A stretch of 64,000 bases of DNA from RFSX01 sp965230215 (GCA_965230215.1 CBDDKN010000002.1:1240001-1304000); one strand, 5' to 3'; shown: positions 9,223-19,673, counted from the stretch's first letter. The notes: generated by a model from the letters alone, not told the origin. Numbers and translations: made by a program.

Positions 9223-12200
9223 TTACATGCTGATAACACGTTGGATCTTTATTTGATCTCCATATTGTAAACGAATTATCATTAGCCCTTTATAATTTCC
9301 AATTTCTGATTTATTAATCTCGACTCTCGAATTATCATTTCCAAATACATTTCTGTAAAGCATTCTTCCTGATACGTCCACAAGTTCAACCTTTAAGTTC
9401 TCCTCGATTGGGTTATCGATGTATAACACATTATCAAATGGATTCGGATAAGCTGTTGGTTCAAGAACAGTAGTCAAAGTCCCTGAGCTAAATGCCAATT
9501 CAATTTCTTCGGTTTCCATATCATATGTAGTGTACACTTCATGACTCATCTCTTTGTCATTTAGTCTGAACATTTCTGAAATATGCCCATCAGAATATGA
9601 GACCAGTTCAAATGTCATCGACTTCAAATCCGTGCTTGATGCATATTTGGACCATATTATTCTCATAATATCACCATCAATTACATAATCCAAATTGTCA
9701 GAATCACCAACTGGCTTTAATTGTGCAAATCCTGAAATATCGATCGCCATTTGGAAACCTTGTATTTCATCAGCGGTATCGAATTCAAATGTGACAACAG
9801 ATAATTCACCCGCTTTAAGATATATGTCTTCAGCTTTGAGCAACGCTGATTTGTTTGCGCGCTTATTGATTGGATTACTTCCATTTACATTTCTAAGCGA
9901 TGAAACATCTCCAACTTTAATTGCAGTAAAGTTTTGATTATGTCTGTCCTCTTCAATATTCTGAAGAACTACTGAATCATCTATTATCCATGGGTTATCC
10001 ACCGCTAGTTCCTGACTACTTGCACCAAACCTGTAACTGGTATTGTTAGTAAATACATCATTAATACCCAATATTAGTTTGCGGATTTCAAGCAAATCCA
10101 CCGCAGAGATTGAATTGGATCTATCAGCATCTGCAGCTATATATTGATATGGCGTTTCAAAATATTCAAGACCCAAGATGTGTCTCTGAATATGAATCAA
10201 ATCAGCGGTGGTCACACCCTTAAGGTGATTTCTGTCAAGCTCAGGAACAACTTTGTAATTATGATCTGCTGTCAGATTATCAAATGCATAATAACCATTC
10301 GTATCAGTTAGAGCCAGTTCTCCGTTGTGATCGCTATGATCACTGGAAAGATGTAGTTCAACATTTTCCAATGCATCACCGAATACGTTGGTAATTTGAC
10401 CTGTCACATCGATGGTTCCTGTTTCAGGACTTGTGCAATTGGCTTTGATTTTTATTTCATCAAGATCCCAAGCTGTCACATCTGAATCGTTACCTACAGT
10501 GCAGTAAGCTAGTAGCTCAAATCTGAGAATAGTAGGAATATCGATTATGAATTCATCATTCGAAATGAAACTAAACTTCTGTAATGTCCAATCCAGATTG
10601 GTTGCATTTCCTTCAGAACGGAATATCTCAGTTCCGTTTTTCAAGACTCGAACACCGTATAGTGTAGGGTAATTATTGACGCCTTCAAATCCAACATTCC
10701 ATTGATATCTCTCTGGAGCGCGTTCGTAGAAATCCAATCCAGATACACGAACAGCATTGCCTTCTTCTGGAACGATAACAACATCAATTATGGCAGATTT
10801 TTCATCTCCTGCATTGTAGTTACAATCTTCTACAGAACTGATACATATTGCATCACTACCATTTATACCTTCAGTACAAGAGTGTCCATTGACCTGTGGA
10901 TTTTCTCTGTAAAGGTAAGATCCTGAAACATGCGCACAATCAAAATCCTCGGCTACTTTAGGCGTAAACCTTGTATAATCAACCGACTTACAGTCATTGA
11001 GATCATAGCAAAGCAATGTGGCTTCTTCCACGATTCGGATGATGACAATACTATCACAGCCTTCGGTTGTAGTACCATCTTGCAGGAATTCACCTTCTGA
11101 ATCGTAATCAACACCATTTATGGTAATCGTTTCTCCAGATTCTTTTATCGTATCTATCTGGATCTCATAAGTAGGGAATTGATCTACAAAGATATCGCAG
11201 AAAGCATCTTTAGTTTCTCCATTAACTGGATTGGTATAGTTGATTTGTACAGAATATGTTTCTCCTCCAGTAACTGTGGCTTCAGTCAAATCTGCATTGG
11301 CTGAAACGATGCCGTTACCTGTCCATTCAATTGAATTGATGATTGGTTCAGGTGCAGAGGCAGGTGTGTAGTCATAAGTAAGTGTAACTATTCCTGTTTC
11401 ATCCATGCAGATGCCTGCTGGGCCACTAAGTTCACAGCTAAGCACGATGTCTGGATCTTCTTCCGTAACACAGACTACGACAGTACTATCGCAACCATTT
11501 ACTGTTTGGAAAAAGAATGTATCAACAGCGGTACTGTCATATACTATTCCATTGATTTCTATTTCGCCTCCAAATGGAATCACTTCATCAACCTTGGTTT
11601 GGAGATTCGGATACTGGTCTACAAATATTTCGCATGTTGCAACCTTATTATTGTCATTCTGATCCGTGTATTCAATGGTCACCGTGTAGGTACTACCACC
11701 TGTTACCACCGCTGAACTATCAGTTGAACTGATGATGATTTGTCCGTCCCAACTCACTGAGTTAATTGTTGGAAAAGGTTCGCTGGCAGGCTCATGACTT
11801 GTACTTAATGTAATTGCTTCAAAGCCACCTTCGCAGATACCATCTGGTCCAGAGATAGAACAGAAGAGTTCAACATCTGGTCTGAAGTTAATACAGTAAT
11901 CGAATATACTATCACAACCATTTTCAGCCATTCCAGCATACACAAATCTGGCTATCGTATCCGAAGTGAAAGTCTGTCCTTCGTATGTAAAGTCCTGTCC
12001 GGCTACAAGTATTGAATCTTTTGCATATGCCTCTTCAAGGCCTTCGATTCTAAAGTCACATTCGGAAAAACACATTTCCCCATTATTTGAAGTCCATGAT
12101 ACAGTAGCAGAATATACACCCGGTGCATTTACTGTTGCATTGTCATCAGCACTACTTACCACACCAGGTCCATTCCATTCAACGGTATAAGCTGGCAGAT

Positions 12201-13953
12201 TACCATTATCTGGAATAGGAGATACCACAACCATAATCTCTTCTTCAGCATTGGGACATATTTCAAATGGTCCTTCTATTGAACAGCTTAGTACTACAGG
12301 GAATTCTGCGATTAATTCATCAACCAATCTGTTTGAGAACCACCATGTGTTTATTGTATGCAGGTTTCCATAACCTGGTACATTGTCATCTACATAAATA
12401 TTCCAGTTGTGGCAAGGTGCTGCACAACCACCGGTTCCATCCTTAGGACTTCCGGTACCTGGATCCTCAGGTATATCAGTATCATCATAGAATACTTCAG
12501 GAGCTGGTCCAGCTGGTCTCACAGCTTCAATCATAAAACCATTCTCCATATATTCAGCATCATAGATAGGAAGGTTATATCGGCCCTGAATAAATTCCAG
12601 TACCAATGGGATTTCTCCAGTTACCAATTCTCCCAGACCATCTCTTCCATCCCAGTCGATGCATATGTCAGAACCAAGGTTGGCATCGGTTACACTAAAT
12701 GGAATAAGTCTGTCTGAAGTACCTGCAGTATACTTGCCATCTCTTCCATCAAAATCAAGAAGTAACAGGACATTACCTGGTTTATCAGTTGTAAATGAAA
12801 TACAATAACTGGCACTGCCTGCTTGGCATGTACTAACTCCGTTAAGGTCAAGGACACTAGCAGACTCTGCGGCAAGACATCTTTCCACAGGATCATTCAG
12901 ATAGATGTCATATTCTGGTATAGACACATTGGCATTCGGAACTGACTTGGCTGTCTCCGGGAAGAAAAGGCCTGCAGCCATATCTTCCATCTGAGTACCA
13001 AATGAGTTGAATGCGATGTTGAACCCACCTGGTCTGTAACCTGCATTATTGAAGTCTATCTTGGTTATGTATGATAGGTCAGTATTGGATGGATCTGGAG
13101 CACAAACGTAAAACGCACCATTGAATGGTCTGTTAGGGAATCCGTAATCATTGATTGCAAATAGACCCCAGTTCTTTGACCAGATACGTCCTTTTTTAGC
13201 ATCTGTTCCCTGAGCTACATTTATATCCCAAAAGTTAATAATCAGGTAATCATCGGGATCCATGCCCTCACCAAATCCTGCTATCGGGTTGCCATTATCA
13301 TCGAGTGCCTCGAATTCAATGGAGTAATCACCTTCGGCCATATTACCGGTACTCATTAGGTCTGCAGAAGTAATTTCAATGGCATTATACCCTGTGCCTC
13401 CAAGTTGGATAGCACCATCCATTGTTTGTACCCAACCTTGATTGAGATCAGCATGTATATTGGTGCCTTGGTCAATAGGTGCAGTTGATTGGTCAATGAC
13501 GATAGATTCATAAACCACATTGCCACTGGGATCCAGCACGTAGAACTTGTAATTCATGTAAGCTCTACCATAGAGCCTGTTGTCGGTGCCACTACTGAGT
13601 CCTATAAAGATGCTCTCAGATGTTGGGTCTTTGACATAGATGTTAAGCTTTGCCTCGTTGGTTGTTTTACCGCGATAAGCAAAGTAGTTGTATTCCGTAT
13701 TACCAATATTCAATGCAGCCACATCATTACTGGTGTGCATTGTAAATGGATTGCTTGAACCGGTTTGTCCCATAATGCTTATAGCCATATTGGGTGCCAG
13801 CTCTGGTGTTCCTTCCGCTGTAAGATTATTACCTATCAGTAAACTGATGAGAAGGCTGGAAATTAAAATTTTGATTGATCTTAAATTGATTGAGGTCAAA
13901 TTGTGAGTATTTCTCACGCCGACCATAGGGTGAACATACGCCTGGGATGCCAT
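9223..13953 (-). CDS. Giant secreted protein: immunoglobulin-like repeats, dockerin, T9SS sorting domain
   Basis: A 1576-residue protein. The N-terminus has a hydrophobic export segment at about 26-42 (IKILISSLLISLLIG); a later Met (residue 10) could be the start. Residues 60-540 are beta-rich with no family I can name. About 550-975 hold three repeats, each opening with LSCSIEGP / FCSISGPDGIC / LSCELSGPAGIC and closing near NGCDS. Around 980-1180 lies a carbohydrate-binding-like beta domain, then a carboxypeptidase-regulatory-like fold (about 1185-1230). About 1231-1300 is a dockerin type I pair with Ca-loop motif DADRSNSISAVDLLEIRK. The last 80 residues (PTAYPNPFDNVLYI ... IKIQRVISM) are a type A sorting signal, so the protein should pass the T9SS and reach the cell surface or medium. 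The dockerin suggests Ca-dependent binding or structural use. Confidence 0.88.
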   Translation of the reverse strand: MASQAYVHPMVGVRNTHNLTSINLRSIKILISSLLISLLIGNNLTAEGTPELAPNMAISIMGQTGSSNPFTMHTSNDVAALNIGNTEYNYFAYRGKTTNEAKLNIYVKDPTSESIFIGLSSGTDNRLYGRAYMNYKFYVLDPSGNVVYESIVIDQSTAPIDQGTNIHADLNQGWVQTMDGAIQLGGTGYNAIEITSADLMSTGNMAEGDYSIEFEALDDNGNPIAGFGEGMDPDDYLIINFWDINVAQGTDAKKGRIWSKNWGLFAINDYGFPNRPFNGAFYVCAPDPSNTDLSYITKIDFNNAGYRPGGFNIAFNSFGTQMEDMAAGLFFPETAKSVPNANVSIPEYDIYLNDPVERCLAAESASVLDLNGVSTCQAGSASYCISFTTDKPGNVLLLLDFDGRDGKYTAGTSDRLIPFSVTDANLGSDICIDWDGRDGLGELVTGEIPLVLEFIQGRYNLPIYDAEYMENGFMIEAVRPAGPAPEVFYDDTDIPEDPGTGSPKDGTGGCAAPCHNWNIYVDDNVPGYGNLHTINTWWFSNRLVDELIAEFPVVLSCSIEGPFEICPNAEEEIMVVVSPIPDNGNLPAYTVEWNGPGVVSSADDNATVNAPGVYSATVSWTSNNGEMCFSECDFRIEGLEEAYAKDSILVAGQDFTYEGQTFTSDTIARFVYAGMAENGCDSIFDYCINFRPDVELFCSISGPDGICEGGFEAITLSTSHEPASEPFPTINSVSWDGQIIISSTDSSAVVTGGSTYTVTIEYTDQNDNNKVATCEIFVDQYPNLQTKVDEVIPFGGEIEINGIVYDSTAVDTFFFQTVNGCDSTVVVCVTEEDPDIVLSCELSGPAGICMDETGIVTLTYDYTPASAPEPIINSIEWTGNGIVSANADLTEATVTGGETYSVQINYTNPVNGETKDAFCDIFVDQFPTYEIQIDTIKESGETITINGVDYDSEGEFLQDGTTTEGCDSIVIIRIVEEATLLCYDLNDCKSVDYTRFTPKVAEDFDCAHVSGSYLYRENPQVNGHSCTEGINGSDAICISSVEDCNYNAGDEKSAIIDVVIVPEEGNAVRVSGLDFYERAPERYQWNVGFEGVNNYPTLYGVRVLKNGTEIFRSEGNATNLDWTLQKFSFISNDEFIIDIPTILRFELLAYCTVGNDSDVTAWDLDEIKIKANCTSPETGTIDVTGQITNVFGDALENVELHLSSDHSDHNGELALTDTNGYYAFDNLTADHNYKVVPELDRNHLKGVTTADLIHIQRHILGLEYFETPYQYIAADADRSNSISAVDLLEIRKLILGINDVFTNNTSYRFGASSQELAVDNPWIIDDSVVLQNIEEDRHNQNFTAIKVGDVSSLRNVNGSNPINKRANKSALLKAEDIYLKAGELSVVTFEFDTADEIQGFQMAIDISGFAQLKPVGDSDNLDYVIDGDIMRIIWSKYASSTDLKSMTFELVSYSDGHISEMFRLNDKEMSHEVYTTYDMETEEIELAFSSGTLTTVLEPTAYPNPFDNVLYIDNPIEENLKVELVDVSGRMLYRNVFGNDNSRVEINKSEIGNYKGLMIIRLQYGDQIKIQRVISM

Positions 13954-14367
13954 TGTTTGTTGGTGTTTAATTCTGGTTAAAAATTGACTAATGGTCGGTA
14001 TTTGGGATTTTTAAGTTACTCATTTAAACATGCAATACAAAAGCGCTTCTTCGTAGCAATAGGCTGTAATTCAACACATTACGATAAATGTTAATTCGAT
14101 GTTACTATATAAGATGTTGCTTTATGATGTATGACATTGAAAATGTGTCCAATAGATATTATAATTTATTTAATAGGTTACCACACTGAGGCATTATTAA
14201 CAATGGGTTAATTATTGAATATTATTTTTTGTAATATCGAATTCAAGCTTAAATTGCATTTTATAATGTACAAATCGCTGTAGGGCTCACCTGGGGCTCA
14301 GGATGACATGCTGTACACGCCCTAGTATTATAGTATTGCCAATAATCCAGGAAGGCCAGGAGGCTTT
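13954..14367. other. 414-base intergenic region, AT-rich
   Basis: Apart from the promoter-like match near its left end I see no open frame with coding character, no RNA fold that I recognise and no strong repeat. The 60 bases nearest the barrel-protein stop are more GC-rich (near 14280-14365), with short inverted segments around AGGAAGGCC/GGAGGCTTTC that may act as a weak terminator. Confidence 0.5.
14011..14042 (-). promoter_or_regulatory. Candidate Bacteroidota-type promoter for the giant surface protein
   Basis: Read on the minus strand, TTTG (14038-14041) lies 19 bases before TAACTTAA (14011-14018). This matches the -33 TTTG element and partly (4 of 6 fixed bases) the -7 TAnnTTTG element known from Bacteroides-type sigma factors. 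It lies about 60 bases upstream of the start codon. This is a pattern match only. Confidence 0.35.
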
Positions 14368-15705
14368 CTAGAAATATACCTTACTTCCAACTCCTAAAGA
14401 ATAATAGGCCAGTCCAGGTACTGCCGTTCCGTTAATATAGAAACGGAGGCTCTCTGAGATCTTATAATCCAGGTCTATCGACAGCTCTATATCAAGACTA
14501 TTGTAACTGTCGGATTCCACAAGGACTTCTGTCACCATGTTCTCTGAGAATCGTAGACTCTGTACGTATTGATTATCGACTTGACTGTATCTTCCACCTA
14601 AGCCAGCCCACAACTGCAGGTTTGGTTTGTCCATCAGGCTCCTGAATATCTTCAATGAGAAAGTGGACATGTTGGTAAATTCCACATTCGTGTTCTCATC
14701 TGCGCCCATTGTTATATTCTGAAATGCATCAAGGAATGAAGGAATTTGTTCGCTTGTGATACGCGAGATATCTTTTGCTTTTTTGTTTCCTCTTACGATA
14801 CCGTAATTGGCTCCAGCTATCCACTTGTCAGAAATAATTCTCTTGTATCCTATTCTCAAATGTTTCAATGGCGATACACCGTCAGCTCCTCCAAGTGTAT
14901 AATTGAAGTCAATGATATTGCTCATGGGTTGTCGGATGATGATGACATCTGAATCTGCGAAATTGATCGTTAGTGGAATTTCACTTTCGCGGATAAGCTC
15001 AAGCTCTAAATCCATTATTGACGCCATAGCAACCAACATTTCTTTTGATTCCCGATTTTCAGATAGAGCATTCATTGAAATTGCTTCCAGATTTCCTTTA
15101 GAGGAATCACTATCGCTTATATCTAAAGATGAAGCACTATCCTCAACAGAGGAATTAGAATCCATTTGATTGCCAATGTGAGTGTTGTTACTCGACCTTG
15201 TTTTTGTCTTTTGTGTAGTGCTCTGTGATTGACTGTTCTTATTTTCTTTATTGTAGCCTAATGCTGAAGATGAAAGACTGGAAGATTTAACATTTCCTCT
15301 TATTGATTCTTCATCAAGCTTATTATTTCTTTTTGTGATGTCTTGGGATAGCTCAGATGATTCAGTAGTGGTGCCTGAAGTGTTTTGATCAGATATCAAT
15401 GCTGTGGATTCTCCTTGCATAGGATCTGTTGATGTTTTTGAATCTGTAAGATTACTATCAACATTCTCTGTTGTTGCACTGCTTGAAGAAATCATACTTT
15501 CAGATTTACTCTTACCGAATGACTTGATTAGCACAAATGCCAGAAGCATCAAGGTAAAGAGAGCAATGGCAGCAGCGATAATAAATCCTGTACGCAGTTT
15601 ATGCACCTTTGCAGTAGCACCCTGATCAAGCAAACCTGACATAGCAGCCCAAGCTTCCTTATCTGTTTCGGTTTTATGATTTCGTATCCTGTCTTTATAA
15701 TCCAT
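14368..15705 (-). CDS. Inner-membrane helix fused to outer-membrane beta-barrel, sigma partner
   Basis: A 445-residue protein. The first 40 residues are charged and cytoplasmic. A single helix (FIIAAAIALFTLMLLAFVLI, about 40-62) follows, then a long Ser/Thr/Asn-rich low-complexity linker (about 65-215), and a C-terminal half of alternating aromatic beta-strands ending in GVGSKVYF, the closing-strand pattern of outer-membrane barrels. It begins one base after the sigma gene stop. The arrangement suggests an anti-sigma-like regulator whose periplasmic linker reaches a barrel in the outer membrane. No zinc motif is present. The sigma-binding role is inferred from position. Confidence 0.65.
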   Translation of the reverse strand: MDYKDRIRNHKTETDKEAWAAMSGLLDQGATAKVHKLRTGFIIAAAIALFTLMLLAFVLIKSFGKSKSESMISSSSATTENVDSNLTDSKTSTDPMQGESTALISDQNTSGTTTESSELSQDITKRNNKLDEESIRGNVKSSSLSSSALGYNKENKNSQSQSTTQKTKTRSSNNTHIGNQMDSNSSVEDSASSLDISDSDSSKGNLEAISMNALSENRESKEMLVAMASIMDLELELIRESEIPLTINFADSDVIIIRQPMSNIIDFNYTLGGADGVSPLKHLRIGYKRIISDKWIAGANYGIVRGNKKAKDISRITSEQIPSFLDAFQNITMGADENTNVEFTNMSTFSLKIFRSLMDKPNLQLWAGLGGRYSQVDNQYVQSLRFSENMVTEVLVESDSYNSLDIELSIDLDYKISESLRFYINGTAVPGLAYYSLGVGSKVYF

Positions 15706-15706
15706 T

Positions 15707-16327
15707 TTAGGAATGTTTATAGTTATACAGATTACCTAAAATATTTCTCAACTCTTTTTTAGCTTTTGAAAGCAACCACTTGCTCGTGTTCATCTTAATA
15801 CCTGTCATCTTTTCAATCTCTTTATGAGAGAAGCCATCTATTTCATACATCGAAAACACAAGTCTTTCTTTGTCTGGTAAACTCTGAATTACAGTCATGA
15901 TTTCTTCAGTGGCCAGTTTATTGAGTGAAGCATTTAATTCTCCATCAATATTTTCATTGCTTGTTGAATCCAATGGTGTCATCATTTGCATCAGGTTAAT
16001 CTGACTTCTCAGATGATCGATTGCAGATCTTGTAATGATAGTGCGTGCAAAGCCCAGGTAATTTGTTTGCTTTTTATACTTATGAAGTGCTTTGAATACT
16101 TTTAGCATTGCCATATTAAATACCCACTTGGCGTCTTCATAGTTTGTAACATATCGCCTCACAACAGCCATCAGGTTATGATATGTATAGTTATACAGAG
16201 ATTCCTGAGCCTTCCTGTTATTGTCCAGACACTTCTCGATTGTATATTCTACATCTATTGTCAAAGCAATTGTTTGTTTGTTAGTTGGTTGTTTGCACGC
16301 ACTGGTTTGAACTGCAACAGACATCAT
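15707..16327 (-). CDS. Sigma-70 family (ECF-like) RNA polymerase sigma factor
   Basis: I set the start at 16327, because that ATG overlaps the TAA of the upstream lipoprotein (TAATG), a termination-reinitiation layout; the longer frame runs inside that gene. The product has about 206 residues. Region 2 (YTYHNLMAVVRRYVTNYEDAKWVFNMAMLKVF) has the ECF helix pattern but with an unusual DAKWV where DAEDL is common. Region 4 HTH is at MYEIDGFSHKEIEKMTGIKM with the terminal SKAKKELRNIL helix. The gene is flanked by a lipoprotein upstream and the barrel-fused membrane regulator downstream, and the three are tightly coupled. Confidence 0.88.
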   Translation of the reverse strand: MMSVAVQTSACKQPTNKQTIALTIDVEYTIEKCLDNNRKAQESLYNYTYHNLMAVVRRYVTNYEDAKWVFNMAMLKVFKALHKYKKQTNYLGFARTIITRSAIDHLRSQINLMQMMTPLDSTSNENIDGELNASLNKLATEEIMTVIQSLPDKERLVFSMYEIDGFSHKEIEKMTGIKMNTSKWLLSKAKKELRNILGNLYNYKHS

Positions 16328-16746
16328 TACATTCTGATCAGTTCGAAATCGCATTCACTTATTCCGTCATCATCAACGTCATGTTCAAATTCAAACTGAA
16401 TGGTGTCATCACCTGTAGCTTCAATATATCCATCTATCCAGACCACATCATAATCCTGAGAGGCATTGAGTGTAATATCGTCAAAAATCAGTTTACCATC
16501 TTCAATGCTTACCACCGCAGTTAAATCATCAGCTAGCGCAACAGAATAATTTATTTCATCTATTTTATCGATACAGATCATTACAGTTTCTGTTTCTTCA
16601 GAAAGAGGACCTGAACAAAGGAAGTTTCCTTCCCAGCATCCGATAAAGTTCGGTGTGTCTTCGATAAGCATTTCAGTGTCCGCATCTTTTGAGCAAGAAC
16701 AGAAGAATAGACCAAAGGCAAATAGTGAATAAAGTAAATTTTTCAT
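16327..16746 (-). CDS. Small lipoprotein upstream of sigma factor
   Basis: 139 residues beginning MKNLLYSLFAFGLFFCSCSK, a lipoprotein signal with candidate lipidated Cys at 16 or 18. The mature part is an acidic lipocalin-like or beta-rich domain (FIGCWEGNFLCSG ... ISECDFELIRM). Its stop codon shares a base with the start of the sigma gene. The coupling suggests that its expression is tied to the sigma/barrel regulator. I recognise no named family. Confidence 0.72.
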   Translation of the reverse strand: MKNLLYSLFAFGLFFCSCSKDADTEMLIEDTPNFIGCWEGNFLCSGPLSEETETVMICIDKIDEINYSVALADDLTAVVSIEDGKLIFDDITLNASQDYDVVWIDGYIEATGDDTIQFEFEHDVDDDGISECDFELIRM

Positions 16747-17003
16747 TTCAAATATTTTAAGTGATTAAATAATATTTGAGCGCTCACTATATATATCGGG
16801 TGCTTTAAAGGAAGGGTTGGTGAAAAGTCAATTATTTTTTGTAAAAGCAATTAAGTGTCTGATAATCAATATTATAAGACGCAAATATTTTCCTTTTATA
16901 TTTTTAGTATAGCTAAAATTAAGAGTTGGAAGCGCCGAATCAGGAGATTCAGAAGGTTTATTTTGAAGTATGGGTTGTGAATATTCTTTGGAGGTGGAAT
17001 AAG

Positions 17004-18940
17004 CTAAACTGATTTTTCAACAAAGTACATATCCATTTGTCCTTTTCCTTTAGCTTCCAATTTGCCTCGATGTTCAAAAGTGAACAGGGGATTGTCTTTT
17101 ACTTTTTCAAAACAAGCCTGACTTATATTTACCTTACCAGCTTCGCTGGAGCTTTCCATTCTACTGGCTGTATTGACAGTGTCACCCCAGAGGTCGTATT
17201 GTAATTTTTTAATACCTACTATTCCTGCAACGACACCACCTGTATGAATGCCCAATCTAATTTCAAAGTACGGCAGTCCTTCAGCCAGTTTCTTGTTTTT
17301 ACCTTCTTCGGTGAAATCTCGAATTTCAAGCGCCGCCATAACCATTTTTCGGGATGGTCGTCTGCATCAGAATTGATACCACCTGCCGCCATATAGGCAT
17401 CACCAATTGTTTTGATCTTTTCCAATCCATGCTTTTCTATGATTCTGTCAAATTCCGAAAAGCAAGTGTTAAGATCGTCAATCAATGTCTCGGGGTCTAT
17501 ACTTTCAGATAGTGAAGTGAAGCCTTTGAAGTCGGTGAACAATATCGAGGCACTTTCTATATGCCTTGAATCTGCAGTACCCTTGGCTTTAATCTGAGCA
17601 GATATTTCAGAGGGGAGTATGTTGTCAAGAAGTTCATCTGATGCTTCTTTTTCTTTGCTGGTTGTTTTCCATCTTTTAAACAGATATATGGATAATCCAA
17701 AGACAAGGATTCCAGCCAGGATGAGGACATTGCGCTGTTTGTTTTTCTTGTTGACTGTAAGTTGATGTGCTTCCTCAAGTGCTTTTCTTTCATTAACAGC
17801 TGCCAGACTATCTTGCAGTGCTCTTTTTTCAGCTTCAAAGTTTTCCAACTCCTGGGCTGCTCCTGCCTTATTTGTACTGGCTTCATGTTCGTGCATGAGC
17901 TCCAGATAGACCAATGCGGAATCATAATTATTCAAACCCTTGTGTGCATCATACATGCGGTCATAATATCGCCCCAGATAGTGAATATTGTCAGGTACCA
18001 GAGAAGTGTCTTTGAACATCCTGGCCAATTTCAGTCCCTGCGCATAGTCTTCTTTGGCGATATGTAACCTTGACTCGGCCAGGTAACCCATCTGCTCCAT
18101 GTTGGAGTTGTTCGATAACCTGAAAGCTTCCTGGGCAGCTTTTGCAGCTTCAATCCCTTCATCATACATTTCTTCCCCATGGTATATATTGGAAAGATTG
18201 ATTTCTGCAAAACCCAATACACGCAGGTCATTAATGTCTTTGGCTGTGTTCTTGCTTAGCTTGAAATACATAACGGCACTGTCAGATACTTCCTGATTCA
18301 TATACAGCACACCGATATTGATGTAGGAATAAAGCATAGATAGTGTATCCTTTAATTGCTTTCTTTCATCGAGGCTCAGCTTATAATACTCAAGGGCTTT
18401 TTCGGGATTGTCAATTCGGTTGTAACAAAGCGCAATATTGTGTAGCGTGTTGTGTGTTTTTATTTCTTCAAATTGGGAAGCAATTTTTAGTGCGGTTCTG
18501 AAGTTTTTGATGGCTGTCTCATAATCTAGATCATTGAGGTCCAGTATGCCTATATTGTTGTAGTATGTATACCTTTCTTTCCTTAAGCCATGCTTTTTTG
18601 TTAATTCAAATGCTTTTTCAAAGTAGGACCTGGCTTTGGGGCCATCTCCACGATTATGCTCGATCAAGCCCAAGTTATTATAGAGGCTGCATTCACAAGT
18701 ATAGAGTCCTTTATTTCTGTAGTTGTCCAATCCCTCCAATACGAGTTGCTCCATGCTGTCCGGATGATTGTAAGTCAGATTTGTTGCATATAAAGTAAGC
18801 GCATTACATCGCAGTGAGTCTTCTACAGATGTATTATTCATAGCATTATAGAGGCTATCAACCATCGCGGTCTGAGCCACGGAGAATGAACTTATAAACA
18901 ATAAGCTCATGAGGAAGGCCAAATTGAAGCGGAATTTCAC
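17004..18940 (-). pseudogene. TPR-containing adenylate/guanylate cyclase, broken by a one-base frameshift
   Basis: Residues 1-22 are a signal peptide. TPR repeats fill about 25-350 (e.g. YYNNIGILDLNDLDYETAIK), a coiled coil follows, and a membrane helix lies at about 400-420 (VLILAGILVFGLSIYLFKRW). Then comes a class III cyclase domain with SASILFTDFKGFT (metal Asp) and KTIGDAYMAAGG. At 17345-17349 a five-A run (minus strand) switches frame: the first frame continues as unrelated residues to 17219, while the true catalytic continuation (MVMAALEIRDF ... LGIHTGGVVAG ... DLWGDTVNTASRM) is in the next frame to 17004. One more A would restore a continuous 645-residue protein. It is either a real lesion or an assembly error; both halves are otherwise intact. 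Confidence 0.85.
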
Positions 18941-19044
18941 ATTTCCAATTTAGGAAAAATCGCTTATGATTTATGAAGTATTATGATATAAGCGGCGTCT
19001 TAAAGCTTTTCAATTACTGATAGATAGCTTGTCTATATGAATTT

Positions 19045-19539
19045 TCAAATTCTGCTGAGTACAAGATTGCAAGTCCAATTTGGATAATGTGTTGATAGCC
19101 TATCGATCTCAATAACGATCTGATCATTTTCAAAACGACCGTATCCACTGATGTTAAATATCTCGATTGGTCCGATATAATCCTGAGGATGAATCGCAAT
19201 GTTATCATCTATACGGGGTCCGATAGTCAGTTTGATGGGGACTTCGGGACTGCTTTCTTCCACCATGATTAGGCGATATAGATCATCTCCTTTTGTTATC
19301 GTATAGGTAAATTGTTCCTGATCCGTATTATCACAATCTGGTGAAGTATCTGTCCATGTACCGACAAATCTTTCTCGCAACTCTAATTCACAAAACTCTC
19401 CTTCATATCCTTCAAAGCATTTGCAAGCACCTTCATCACAAGTACCGTTAGGCCCGCAATCAATATCGTCGCAAGCATCACCACAGGAAAGAATTGAAAT
19501 AAGAGCAAAGAGGCTTAGAAAGCTGATAAAGAATTTCAT
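19045..19539 (-). CDS. EGF-like lipoprotein
   Basis: 164 residues. MKFFISFLSLFALISILSC is a lipoprotein signal with Cys at 19. Directly after it is a Cys-rich EGF-like module (CDDIDCGPNGTCDEGACKCF .. EFCELE, six Cys in the usual spacing). The C-terminal 110 residues form a beta-rich domain containing GTWTDTSPDC, seen in small Bacteroidota surface lipoproteins. The location is probably the outer membrane. The binding partner is unknown. Confidence 0.75.
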   Translation of the reverse strand: MKFFISFLSLFALISILSCGDACDDIDCGPNGTCDEGACKCFEGYEGEFCELELRERFVGTWTDTSPDCDNTDQEQFTYTITKGDDLYRLIMVEESSPEVPIKLTIGPRIDDNIAIHPQDYIGPIEIFNISGYGRFENDQIVIEIDRLSTHYPNWTCNLVLSRI

Positions 19540-19630
19540 ATAATTTGTGATTTAGAAGACTTAAGATATGGCTTTCATTTGGGAAATGAAGCACATTTCC
19601 ATAATTGCATATTCTTTAACAGTTATGTTA

Positions 19631-19666
19631 AAAAAATGAGCCCTGAAGGAGTCTCAACTTCAGGGC
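19631..19666 (-). terminator. Rho-independent terminator of the T9SS gene
   Basis: Perfect nine-base arms at 19640-19648 and 19658-19666 with a nine-base loop. On the minus strand the hairpin is followed by a T-run (A-run at about 19630-19636 on the plus strand). It lies just after the stop of the 19674 gene. Confidence 0.8.
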
Positions 19667-19673
19667 CTTATCC

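Noticed and set aside
12358..12896. Open frames opposite the large surface-protein gene
   Set aside because: They have low-complexity, hydrophobic, Ile/Ser-rich translations with no family features and sit entirely in the shadow of a long gene with domain evidence.
17219..17349. Programmed -1 frameshift making a full-length cyclase
   Set aside because: The site is a plain five-A run after a GC-rich triplet, not a canonical slippery heptamer, and I see no strong downstream hairpin; an indel is simpler.
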